A stretch of 64,000 nucleotides of DNA from Mycolicibacterium sp. CH28 (GTDB lineage Bacteria; Actinomycetota; Actinomycetes; Mycobacteriales; Mycobacteriaceae). Location: positions 434,001 to 498,000 of the forward strand of contig NZ_SRLQ01000004.1 in the NCBI RefSeq assembly GCF_004745805.1. Direction: 5' to 3'. Of the stretch, positions 24,276 to 32,690 are shown one piece after another. The notes under the pieces are model-generated. The model had not been told where the DNA came from and ran no database searches. It worked only from the letters and a program-made list of their open reading frames with translations. Made by a program: the position numbers and the translations under genes. Position 1 is the first letter of the stretch; every line of letters begins with the position of its first letter.

Positions 24276-24659
24276 TTAACTGTGCTTGGCTTCCAATTCG
24301 GCCAGTGCCCGACGCAGCGCGGCGGCCTCGTCGGCGCCGACCCGCTCCACGAAATGCACGAGTGCAGCCTGGCGACCGCCGGAGTCCGAGGCCTGGTCCA
24401 GCGCATCGACCATCAGGCCCGCGACCAGTTCGTCACGGCCGTGTACAGGGGCGTACTGGTGGGCCCGGTCGTCGCGGATCTGAGAGACCAGATTCTTGCG
24501 CGCGAGCCGCTGCAGCACGGTCATGACAGTGGTGTAGGCGAGGTCACGTTCCAGACGGAGCGCCTCATGGACCTGGCGGACCGTCAGCGGCTCACCGGCG
24601 GCCCACAGATGGTCCATCACTGCGCGTTCGAGTTCGCCGAGACGAGTCACCTTGGGCAT
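24276..24659 (-). CDS. blaI: BlaI-family transcriptional repressor
   Basis: A 127-aa winged-helix repressor of the BlaI/MecI family, homologous to Rv1846c. The DNA-binding domain is LGELERAVMDHLWAAGEPLTVRQVHEAL, followed by YTTVMTVLQRLARKNLV. A dimerisation tail follows. The ATG at 24659 has a TCCG-poor upstream, and a divergent 243-nt region separates it from the iron-regulated gene at 24903. It is co-transcribed with the M56 peptidase gene. In M. tuberculosis BlaI controls blaC, atp operon genes and itself; no beta-lactamase gene is visible in this window. Confidence 0.94.
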   Translation of the reverse strand: MPKVTRLGELERAVMDHLWAAGEPLTVRQVHEALRLERDLAYTTVMTVLQRLARKNLVSQIRDDRAHQYAPVHGRDELVAGLMVDALDQASDSGGRQAALVHFVERVGADEAAALRRALAELEAKHS

Positions 24660-24834
24660 TTCCGTTCATCTCCGTAGCAGTTAGTCAAGGGTACTCCCGG
24701 TTACTACCGAGCGTCGTATCCAACTTGTCGGGTTAACTCCGGGCGGCCCCACCGGTGTTCCCGGCTGCCCGCCGCTTGGCACGAAACTGCAGGCCACTGG
24801 CCGCTACCGCCTTTCTGGTGTGACAGCACTCACA

Positions 24835-24853
24835 TAAGGCAAGCCTGTACTGA
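24835..24853 (+). promoter_or_regulatory. Weak second IdeR-like box
   Basis: TAAGGCAAGCCTGTACTGA matches the IdeR consensus TWAGGTWAGSCTWACCTWA at 14 of 19 positions, mainly in the left half. It lies 30 nt upstream of the stronger box at 24865; paired boxes are common at strongly iron-repressed promoters. Support is from pattern only. Confidence 0.4.
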
Positions 24854-24864
24854 GTGCTGCGATT

Positions 24865-24883
24865 TGTGGTTAGGCTTACCTAA
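24865..24883 (+). promoter_or_regulatory. IdeR box upstream of FhuF-like gene
   Basis: TGTGGTTAGGCTTACCTAA matches the IdeR iron-box consensus at 17 of 19 positions. It ends 19 nt before the GTG at 24903, and GAGGAGG follows at 24892. IdeR-Fe would repress here when iron is ample. This supports the start at 24903 over an in-frame TTG at 24864, which would place the operator in coding sequence. Confidence 0.85.
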
Positions 24884-24902
24884 GTCTAACCGAGGAGGTG
24901 TG

Positions 24903-25658
24903 GTGACCACAGCCGTGGTGGACCCGTTGATCAGCACCATGACGATTCGCCGCATGGTGCCCCTGCATGAATCCAGCCGTCGGCTGCGTCGGCTGAGTCC
25001 GGATGCTCCCCGGGTGTACGGCGTAGCCGTGCTGGATGACATCTCCCGGCGCCGGTGGTGGCCGCTGGAGTCGGTGACGACCACCGACCGGCTGGCCGAC
25101 ATGTTCGAGGCCGCGGTCGCCGAACTGGGCAACCGCCGCGCTGTCGCCCAGCAACTGGCGGCCACCTTCACCCACGCAGTGCTGGGCCGGGTGGTGACCC
25201 TGCTGGTGCTGGAAGGGCGGGCCTGGGACGCCGGGCCGGGGAATCTGTGGATGCACGTCGACTCCGAGGGGGCGATCGACTGGGCGGCGGTGGTGGACCC
25301 CACGCTGCGGGTGTTGCCTGACGATCCGGCCACGTCCGACGTCGTCCGGCTGCCCAACGAACTCGCGCTGGCGACCTGGACGGCGCATCGCTGCCACCGC
25401 TCGCTGGATCCGATCTTCGACCGCCTGCACCAGTTGAGTCGGGGCGCTCTGACGCCGGCGGCGATGTGGCGGATGGCCGGATCGGCCGTGGTCATCACCG
25501 CGACCCAAGTACCGCTGCTGATCGGTAGTGGCGAGCTGACCTGCATGCGACGCGGCCAGGCTGTTCTCGACGCACTCACCGGGTTCGGCCTGCCCGTGCG
25601 CGCGCTCAACGCACCGGGGCGTAGGTCTTGCAACTTAGGCAAGCCTTGCCTAGTCTGA
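24903..25658 (+). CDS. FhuF-like ferric-siderophore reductase-related protein, iron-regulated
   Basis: A 251-aa protein with GTG start at 24903 and GAGGAGG upstream. The central part (LATWTAHRCHRSLDPIFDRL, TPAAMWRMAGSAVVITATQVP) resembles FhuF ferric-siderophore reductases, which hold a [2Fe-2S] cluster on a C-terminal CC-x10-CxxC motif. Here the tail is GRRSCNLGKPCLV, retaining RRSC and one further Cys only. That part of the gene overlaps an IdeR box (25635-25653). It is inferred either to have lost the cluster or to be a divergent form. The gene is preceded by IdeR boxes and followed by the MrsI-like RNA. The family call is moderate; iron regulation is well supported. Confidence 0.65.
   Translation: MTTAVVDPLISTMTIRRMVPLHESSRRLRRLSPDAPRVYGVAVLDDISRRRWWPLESVTTTDRLADMFEAAVAELGNRRAVAQQLAATFTHAVLGRVVTLLVLEGRAWDAGPGNLWMHVDSEGAIDWAAVVDPTLRVLPDDPATSDVVRLPNELALATWTAHRCHRSLDPIFDRLHQLSRGALTPAAMWRMAGSAVVITATQVPLLIGSGELTCMRRGQAVLDALTGFGLPVRALNAPGRRSCNLGKPCLV
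25635..25653 (+). promoter_or_regulatory. IdeR box driving the MrsI-like sRNA
   Basis: TTAGGCAAGCCTTGCCTAG matches the IdeR consensus at 16 of 19 positions and is nearly a perfect palindrome. It lies inside the last codons of the FhuF-like gene, whose stop is at 25656. A TANNNT hexamer TAGTCT (25651-25656) at its right edge could be the -10 element, placing transcription start near 25662. Confidence 0.85.
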
Positions 25659-25659
25659 T

Positions 25660-25766
25660 GGCACACTGAACGAACGGACCGCGCCGGAGTCCTGAGGGCT
25701 GCAGAGACCCCCGGTCCATCCCGAGGACGGGCCCCGCACGCAAGACGCGGGGCCCGTCCTTCCTTC
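25660..25766 (+). ncRNA. mrsI: MrsI-like iron-responsive small RNA
   Basis: This is an untranslated interval of about 105 nt between an IdeR box and a strong intrinsic terminator. Two hairpins are visible: GGACCG (25676-25681) pairing with CGGTCC (25712-25717), then the terminator stem. In M. tuberculosis the iron-sparing sRNA MrsI (ncRv11846) is transcribed on the + strand between blaI (Rv1846c) and Rv1847 under IdeR control. The same flanking genes, strand, operator and terminator are found here. The 5' end is estimated from the -10 position. MrsI is known to down-regulate non-essential iron proteins such as bacterioferritin mRNA. Confidence 0.8.
25725..25766 (+). terminator. Intrinsic terminator of the MrsI-like RNA
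   Basis: A perfect 13-bp GC-rich stem (GGACGGGCCCCGC at 25725-25737 with its complement at 25747-25759) has a 9-nt loop and is followed by the pyrimidine run TTCCTTC. It is one of the clearest intrinsic terminators in the window. Confidence 0.9.
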
Positions 25767-25816
25767 TCTCGACCCCTTTTCGAGACGATCGTGGGCGGGC
25801 GTGTAAACACAGACGG

Positions 25817-26245
25817 GTGCAATCAGAGCCCTCGCTGACCGAGCAGATCGATTTCGCCGCCCCATTCGACGCGCAGCTCGGCCTGGTGTTCACCGAGCTG
25901 ACCCCCGATGGTGCCAAGGCCCAGCTGGAGGTGGTGCCCAAGCTGCTGCAGCCGGTGGGCATCGTCCACGGCGGGGTGTACTGCGCCATGATCGAGTCGA
26001 TGGCCAGCTCGGCGGCGTACGTATGGCTGGCGGCCAACGGCGGCGGCAACGTCGTCGGCGTCAACAACAACACCGACTTCCTGCGAGCCATCACCGCGGG
26101 CACCGTCTATGGCGTCGCCGAGCCAGTGCACCGCGGCCGGCGTCAGCAGCTGTGGCTGGTGACTATCCGTGACGACAAGGACCGCCTGATCGCTCGCGGT
26201 CAGGTGCGCCTGCAGAACCTCGAGGCCGAGCCGCCGCAGCACTAG
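25817..26245 (+). CDS. PaaI-type hotdog thioesterase (Rv1847-like)
   Basis: A 142-aa hotdog-fold acyl-CoA thioesterase, GTG start at 25817. The family signature GIVHGGVYCAMIESMAS (HGG plus catalytic acidic residue) and GVNNNTDFLRAIT are clear. The C-terminal strand (WLVTIRDDKDRLIARGQVRLQN) is typical. It precedes ureA by 51 nt as Rv1847 does, and may be co-transcribed with the urease genes. The acyl-CoA substrate is not deducible. Confidence 0.92.
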   Translation: MQSEPSLTEQIDFAAPFDAQLGLVFTELTPDGAKAQLEVVPKLLQPVGIVHGGVYCAMIESMASSAAYVWLAANGGGNVVGVNNNTDFLRAITAGTVYGVAEPVHRGRRQQLWLVTIRDDKDRLIARGQVRLQNLEAEPPQH

Positions 26246-26296
26246 GCGCGCTTGCCGATCTGCTGATCGCGCGTGGGCGTGGCAGGATCGCCCACT

Positions 26297-26599
26297 ATGC
26301 GCCTGACACCGCATGAAACCGACCGGCTGCTGATCTCGTACGCCGCCGACTTGGCGCGCCGCCGGCAGGCCCGCGGCCTGCGGCTCAACCATCCCGAGGC
26401 GGTGGCGCTGATCACCGACCACGTTCTGGAGGGTGCGCGCGACGGCCGCACCGTCGCCGAGCTGATGGTTACCGGGCGCGAGGTGCTCGGCCGCGGCGAC
26501 GTGATGGAGGGTGTGCCAGAGATGCTGCACGACGTGCAGGTCGAGGCCACCTTCCCGGATGGCACCAAGCTTGTCACCGTCCACCACCCAATCCCGTGA
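26297..26599 (+). CDS. ureA: Urease gamma subunit
   Basis: The 100-aa gamma subunit of the nickel urease, starting at ATG 26297 ([20 protein letters not shown]). The family blocks [48 protein letters not shown] are complete. It is the first of ureABCFGD, with a 16-nt gap to ureB. Urease hydrolyses urea to ammonia and carbamate in the cytosol, providing nitrogen and acid resistance. Confidence 0.97.
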   Translation: MRLTPHETDRLLISYAADLARRRQARGLRLNHPEAVALITDHVLEGARDGRTVAELMVTGREVLGRGDVMEGVPEMLHDVQVEATFPDGTKLVTVHHPIP

Positions 26600-26615
26600 C
26601 GGCCTGGAGGGTCTG

Positions 26616-26927
26616 ATGATTCCCGGAGAGGTCTTCCTCGGCGAGGGCGACATCGAGATCAACGCCGGCGCGCCGCGCATCGAGCTGGAGATCGTCAACA
26701 CCGGCGACCGGCCGGTACAGGTCGGCAGCCACGTGCATCTGCCGCAGGCCAACGCTGCGCTGGCATTCGACCGTGCGGCTGCCCACGGGCATCGGTTCGA
26801 CATCCCGGCAGGCACCGCGGTGCGCTTCGAACCCGGTGTGGCGCAGCGTGTTCGGTTGGTGCCGCTGGGCGGACTGCGTGAGGTGCACGGGCTGAGCCTG
26901 AATCCACCTGGAAAGTTGGACCGATGA
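26616..26927 (+). CDS. ureB: Urease beta subunit
   Basis: The 103-aa beta subunit, starting at ATG 26616 ([16 protein letters not shown]), with TGGAGGG upstream. Motifs [31 protein letters not shown] and [14 protein letters not shown] are typical. The TGA stop overlaps ATG of the repeat-derived mini-ORF (ATGA at 26924), which separates it from ureC by an 82-nt insertion. Confidence 0.97.
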   Translation: MIPGEVFLGEGDIEINAGAPRIELEIVNTGDRPVQVGSHVHLPQANAALAFDRAAAHGHRFDIPAGTAVRFEPGVAQRVRLVPLGGLREVHGLSLNPPGKLDR

Positions 26928-26994
26928 GCGCTTGCGCGAAAGTCAGGCGGATGAGCGCTTGCGCGAAAGTCAGGCGGATGAGCGCTTGCGTGAA
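26923..26994 (+). repeat. 27-bp tandem repeat at the ureB-ureC junction
   Basis: Two exact copies of a 27-bp unit (26923-26949 and 26950-26976), each beginning GATGAGCGCTTGCGCGAA, are followed by a partial third copy (26977-26994) with one change. The period equals nine codons and keeps ATG in the same frame in each copy. A related 17-nt core is found at 6016. Confidence 0.95.
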
Positions 26995-27009
26995 GGGAAC
27001 GGGCACCGC

Positions 27010-27013
<4 letters not shown>
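26924..27013 (+). CDS. 29-aa repeat-encoded mini-ORF bridging ureB and ureC
   Basis: A short ORF starts on the ATG that overlaps the ureB stop and ends on TGA overlapping the ureC ATG (27010-27013, ATGA). It encodes two copies of the nonapeptide MSACAKVRR followed by [11 protein letters not shown]. Each copy carries a cysteine and basic residues. Its end-to-end coupling suggests it lets ribosomes cross the insertion so ureC stays translated. A biological role for the peptide itself is speculative. It is not a known urease component. Confidence 0.5.
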
Positions 27014-28730
<1,717 letters not shown>

Positions 28731-28731
<1 letters not shown>

Positions 28732-29408
28732 TGGCTGCGCATTCCCCGTCGCTTCGCTCGCCCTCGTCGCTGGGCACGCTGCTGGCCCTGGCCGATTCGC
28801 GGCTGCCGACCGGCGGGCACGTGCATTCCGGCGGGGCGGAGGAGGCGGTGACCAGCCGCCTGGTAATCGACCTGACCACGCTGGAGGCCTTTCTTCGGCG
28901 CCGGATCCGCACCAGCGGTCTGGTCGCGGCCTCGATCGCGGTCGCGGTTCATCGGGGGGATCTCACGGTTGCCGACGCCGACGCCGAAACCGACGCCCGC
29001 ACACCGGCACCGGCGGCCCGGCAAGCCTCGCGCGCGCAGGGCCGTGGGCTGCTGCGGCTGGCCCGCCGGGTTTGGCCGGTCCCGGATCAGGATCTGGCCT
29101 GGGACGCCCTGGGCGCACGCCCCCACCTGGCTGTGGCAGCGGGCCGGGTGGGCCTGGTCAGCGGCTTGCAGCCCGAGCAGACCGCGCTCTCGATCGTCTA
29201 CACCACGATGACCGGCACCGCCACGGCCGCCCAGCGGCTGTTGGCGCTGGACCCGACCGATGTCGCCGCGCTGACCTTCGCATTGGCCCAGCTATGTGAA
29301 CAGACCGCCCACGACGCGGTCGCCGGGCTAGCCGACCTCTCCGATCCGCTGCTCGACGAGCTGGCCCAGCGTCATGCCCAGCGCGAGCGCCCACTGTTCG
29401 TCTCCTGA
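28731..29408 (+). CDS. ureF: Urease accessory protein UreF
   Basis: A 225-aa accessory protein, starting at ATG 28731 in a TGATG overlap with ureC. Conserved segments are [50 protein letters not shown] and [27 protein letters not shown]. It is slightly longer at the N-terminus than M. tuberculosis UreF. UreF works with UreD and UreG to deliver nickel to UreC and is an activator of UreG GTPase. Confidence 0.95.
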
Positions 29409-29418
29409 AAGAAGTTCC

Positions 29419-30099
29419 ATGCCACCACATTTCATAGACGGCGAACCGCACACCCACGCCGAGCGGCCGAAGCGGGTGCGAAAGCCGGGGGAGCCGCTGC
29501 GGATCGGTGTCGGCGGTCCCGTCGGCTCCGGGAAGACGGCCCTGGTGGCCGCGCTGTGCCGGCAGTTGCGCGAGGAGCTGTCGCTGGCGGTGTTGACCAA
29601 TGACATCTACACCACCGAGGACGCCGACTTCCTGCGCCGGCACGCGGTGCTGCCCGACGACCGGATCGCCGCCGTGCAGACCGGTGGCTGCCCGCACACC
29701 GCCATTCGCGACGACATCACCGCCAACCTCGACGCCATCGACGACCTGATCGCTGCGCACGATCAGCTGGACCTGATCCTGGTCGAATCCGGTGGTGACA
29801 ACCTCACCGCGACGTTCTCCTCCGGCCTGGTCGACGTGCAGATTTTCGTGGTCGATGTCGCCGGCGGGGACAAGGTGCCGCGCAAGGGCGGGCCGGGGGT
29901 GACGTTCTCGGATCTACTGGTGGTCAACAAGACCGACCTGGCTCCGCTGGTGGGCGCCGACCTCGAGGTCATGCGCCGCGACGCGGGCAAGGTTCGTGAC
30001 GGCCGGCCGACGGTGCTGATCTCGTTGACTGAGGACCCGGCCGCCGCGCTGGTGCTGGCGTGGGTGCGCGAGCAGCTGCACGTCGGCCAGCCGGCCTGA
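29419..30099 (+). CDS. ureG: Urease accessory GTPase UreG
   Basis: A 226-aa SIMIBI-class GTPase driving nickel insertion. I chose ATG 29419 ([17 protein letters not shown]), with GAAAGAAG upstream. The P-loop GPVGSGKT is at residues 33-40. Further motifs are [14 protein letters not shown], the nickel-binding CPH in [20 protein letters not shown] and NKTDL. The His-containing N-terminus ([12 protein letters not shown]) may hold metal. The spacing of 10 nt from ureF and 7 nt to ureD indicates one operon. Confidence 0.97.
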   Translation: MPPHFIDGEPHTHAERPKRVRKPGEPLRIGVGGPVGSGKTALVAALCRQLREELSLAVLTNDIYTTEDADFLRRHAVLPDDRIAAVQTGGCPHTAIRDDITANLDAIDDLIAAHDQLDLILVESGGDNLTATFSSGLVDVQIFVVDVAGGDKVPRKGGPGVTFSDLLVVNKTDLAPLVGADLEVMRRDAGKVRDGRPTVLISLTEDPAAALVLAWVREQLHVGQPA

Positions 30100-30106
30100 G
30101 CTCGCC

Positions 30107-30739
30107 GTGCGGTCCGATGTTGTAGTGGTGGCGCAGCGGGGGCGGCTGGCCCGCATCGAATGCCACGGCGGAATCGTCGCCCGGCACACCGAACCCGATA
30201 CGGTGCACCTGGTGTCGGCGGCGGCGACCCCGCTCGGTGGCGACACCATCGCGATCCGGGTGGTCGTGGAGCCGGGAGCGCGGCTGCGGCTGCGCACGGC
30301 AGCGGCCACCGTCGTGTTACCCGGCGCCAGCGCCCGGGAGTCGTGGGCCTGTTGGAACCTGGAGGTCGGCGGTGACCTCGACGTCGACCCGGAGCCGACC
30401 GTGGTGGCGGCCGACGCGCACCATATCAGCGAGGTCCGGGCCTGCCTGTCCGGCGCCGCCCGACTGCGGATCCGCGAGCGGGTGCAGATCGGCAGATCCG
30501 GTGAGCGCGAAGGATATTGGAGCGGTGCACTGTGCGCGGACGCCGACGGCGGTCCACTGTTGCGGCACCGGGTGGAGCTGGGCCCGGGGTCGGTGGCCGA
30601 CGACGCGCTTGGCGCCCCGCTGGCCTGTGTCAGCGAACTGCGCTACCCCGAGCCGGCCGCGGACGCCGCCGGTACCACGCTGACGCTGGCCGGCGGTGGC
30701 AGCATCTCGACCTGGCAAGGCGGCCGGCTCTATTCGTGA
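30107..30739 (+). CDS. ureD: Urease accessory protein UreD
   Basis: A 210-aa UreD/UreH-type scaffold protein, GTG start at 30107. Conserved segments are SAAATPLGGDTIAIRVVVEPGARLRLRTAAAT and the ARLRIRERVQIGRSGE region. The length matches mycobacterial UreD (about 208 aa), shorter than in other bacteria. Its 3' end overlaps the end of the convergent kinase gene by 10 nt. It completes the urease accessory set; no ureE is present, as is usual in mycobacteria. Confidence 0.93.
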   Translation: MRSDVVVVAQRGRLARIECHGGIVARHTEPDTVHLVSAAATPLGGDTIAIRVVVEPGARLRLRTAAATVVLPGASARESWACWNLEVGGDLDVDPEPTVVAADAHHISEVRACLSGAARLRIRERVQIGRSGEREGYWSGALCADADGGPLLRHRVELGPGSVADDALGAPLACVSELRYPEPAADAAGTTLTLAGGGSISTWQGGRLYS

Positions 30740-32103
30740 CGGCCGGCCAGCGAGAGTGCCAGCCGGGCGCCGCCGAGCGGGCTGGTCTCCAACGCTGCTG
30801 TCCCGCCGTGCAATTCGGCTTGCTGGGCCACGAGGGCCAGTCCCAGCCCCGAGCCGGAGCGGGACGCTGTCGAGCCGCGGGAGAATCGCTCGAAGACCGC
30901 GTCGCGTTCTTCTTCCGGCACCCCGCTGCCGTTGTCGTCGATGGTGATCTGCACACCATCGGCTGAGCTGGACACCGCCAGCCGCACCTCGGTGGCCCCG
31001 CCATGCTTGACTGCGTTGGCGATCGCGTTGTCGATCACCAGCCGCAGACCGACCGGCAGACCGACCATCAGCACCGCCGGCGAGGGCACCAGCGATGCCT
31101 TGAGATCCGGGTAGATGCGTTCGGCGTCGTGGGCGGCGCGGTCGAGTAGCTCGGTGACGTCGAACGGGACGAAGTCGTCGGCGGTGGTGAGTTCGCCCTG
31201 GGCCAGGCGTTCCAGCGCGGTCAGGGTGGCCTCGATGCGGCTCTGGGTGCGAATCACGTCACCGATGACCTCGTTGCGCTGTTCGGCGGCCAGATCCAAG
31301 GTGGCGAGCACCTCGAGATTGGTGCGCATCGCGGTCAGCGGGGTGCGCAGCTCGTGGGAGGCCACCGCGGCGAAGTCTCGCGCTGATTCGAGGGCCGCCT
31401 TGGTGCGGGCCTGCTCGTCGCCGATGCGGGCCAACATGCCTTCGACGGCCTCAGCGATCTCGACGGCTTCCTTGACCCCCCGCACTTGGACGTCGTCGGG
31501 ATTGGACTGGGCGTTGATCGCACGGGCTTGCTGGGCCAGCACCCGAAACGGGTTGATCATGATCAGCGAGATCAGCCAGCCGACCACGATGGTGCCGGCG
31601 ATGACCCCGGCGCAGATCAGCAGTACCCGCAGGTGCAACTCAGCGATCCGACGCTGCGTCTCGGCCAGCGGCGCGCCCAGAGCGATCGACGCCCCGGCCA
31701 CCGAGAAGGTCCGCACCCGGTACTCGACACCGTCGATGGTGGTGTTGGCGTAACCATTGCTGAGCTCGGGTAGAACGATGTCGGCGGGCACCGACATCGC
31801 CAGCCCGCCGCCCACCCGGACGGTGCGCACCAGATTGCCGTCGGGGGTGGGTGCTCCGACCCCACTGGGGCCGGCGGTGGACAGCAATGAACTGAAGTCG
31901 CCGAGGCTGCTCACCGAATCCAGCCGTCGGTCCAGCTGGCTGTACTGGTCGTGGGTGACCCCGATCCATACCCAGGTGCCCAACGTCAGGACCAGCACGA
32001 CCACCGACAGGGCCGCGACGATGACAATGGTGCTCAACGAGAGCATGCGGGTGGGAAGCCGCTGCAGCACGCGGTAGACGATCTCGTCGGGCTTCACGAC
32101 CAC
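30730..32103 (-). CDS. Orphan PrrB-like sensor histidine kinase
   Basis: A 457-aa membrane sensor kinase with two transmembrane helices (about 25-48 and 160-182) flanking an extracytoplasmic sensor loop. HAMP follows at about 183-235. The HisKA H-box ASHELRTPLTAMRTNLEVL has H250. The HATPase has DNAIANAVKHGG, DDNGSGVPEEERDAVFERFSRGS and SGSGLGLALVAQQAELHGG. These blocks closely resemble the PrrB kinase of the PrrAB system, but no response regulator gene is adjacent. The start at 32103 (MVVKPDEIVYRVLQRL) is plausible. There is no counterpart at this place in M. tuberculosis. It is likely to cross-talk with PrrA or a distant regulator; this is inference. Confidence 0.88.
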   Translation of the reverse strand: MVVKPDEIVYRVLQRLPTRMLSLSTIVIVAALSVVVLVLTLGTWVWIGVTHDQYSQLDRRLDSVSSLGDFSSLLSTAGPSGVGAPTPDGNLVRTVRVGGGLAMSVPADIVLPELSNGYANTTIDGVEYRVRTFSVAGASIALGAPLAETQRRIAELHLRVLLICAGVIAGTIVVGWLISLIMINPFRVLAQQARAINAQSNPDDVQVRGVKEAVEIAEAVEGMLARIGDEQARTKAALESARDFAAVASHELRTPLTAMRTNLEVLATLDLAAEQRNEVIGDVIRTQSRIEATLTALERLAQGELTTADDFVPFDVTELLDRAAHDAERIYPDLKASLVPSPAVLMVGLPVGLRLVIDNAIANAVKHGGATEVRLAVSSSADGVQITIDDNGSGVPEEERDAVFERFSRGSTASRSGSGLGLALVAQQAELHGGTAALETSPLGGARLALSLAGRHE

Positions 32104-32208
32104 GGCGATGCGCCACGATTCGATGCGCCGGGCACGCGGGGGAGGATCACGCCGACCACCTTAGGGCGTGCCGCCCGTTGGGTGGTGTGCTGCGGGGGGT
32201 GCGGCGGT

Positions 32209-32574
32209 TCAGACCACTCCGGGTGCCAGCGGACGCTGGATGAGGCCGCAGCGGTTGCGGAAGTCCGTGGAGGGCTGGCGAATGCCGTCCAACTCGGCGC
32301 GAATCTGCGGGTTGGCGTTCAGATACTGCTGAGTTTGGGTGGCCACCTTCGCCTTGGGCTGCCCCTCCAGTCCGGTGAAGAACGCGTTCACGTCCGGGTG
32401 GGTGAACAGGTAGCTGGACATGGCAGCCGACACCCCGGCCATGATTCCGGTCATGTCAGCGGTGGTGCAGTTGGGCGGCGGATCGGCGAGGGCGGGGCCC
32501 GCCACGCTCAGCACCACAGCGCCGGCGCCTAGCACTGCCGCAGCTGCACGACGCGCGGAACGACGTGATGTCAT
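32209..32574 (-). CDS. Secreted haemophore-like heme-binding protein
   Basis: A 121-aa secreted protein, ATG at 32574. A clear signal peptide ([20 protein letters not shown] to ...GPALA) precedes mature DPPPNC. The mature region (MTGIMAGVSAAMSSYLFTHPDVNAFFTGL, LNANPQIRAELDGIRQPSTDFRNRC) is of the mycobacterial haemophore / MHB family, related to Rv0203. Two conserved cysteines (about 36 and 110) probably form a disulphide. It would carry heme outside the membrane. No iron box was found directly upstream. Confidence 0.82.
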   Translation of the reverse strand: MTSRRSARRAAAAVLGAGAVVLSVAGPALADPPPNCTTADMTGIMAGVSAAMSSYLFTHPDVNAFFTGLEGQPKAKVATQTQQYLNANPQIRAELDGIRQPSTDFRNRCGLIQRPLAPGVV

Positions 32575-32690
32575 GGGGCCCCCTCGGTATGAGTGTGTCT
32601 TCGCTGACCATGCTAGGGCAGCACATCGGCGTCCAGCGTGATTTCGCGTGCGCTGACGGCCAATTCCCAGCGCACGCAATGGCGCACCGC

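Noticed and set aside
24660..24720. BlaI operator upstream of blaI
   Set aside because: GTACTC and TTACTACC pieces are present, but I could not form a convincing dyad and am not certain of the consensus.
24864..24902. Upstream TTG start for the FhuF-like gene
   Set aside because: It would put the IdeR box in coding sequence and ignore GAGGAGG before GTG 24903.
26923..26994. CRISPR-like repeat array
   Set aside because: Units are contiguous with no spacers, only 2.5 copies, and lie within a urease operon.
26932..27009. Alternative TTG start of ureC adding 26 residues
   Set aside because: These residues only translate the tandem repeat; known UreC starts at [15 protein letters not shown].
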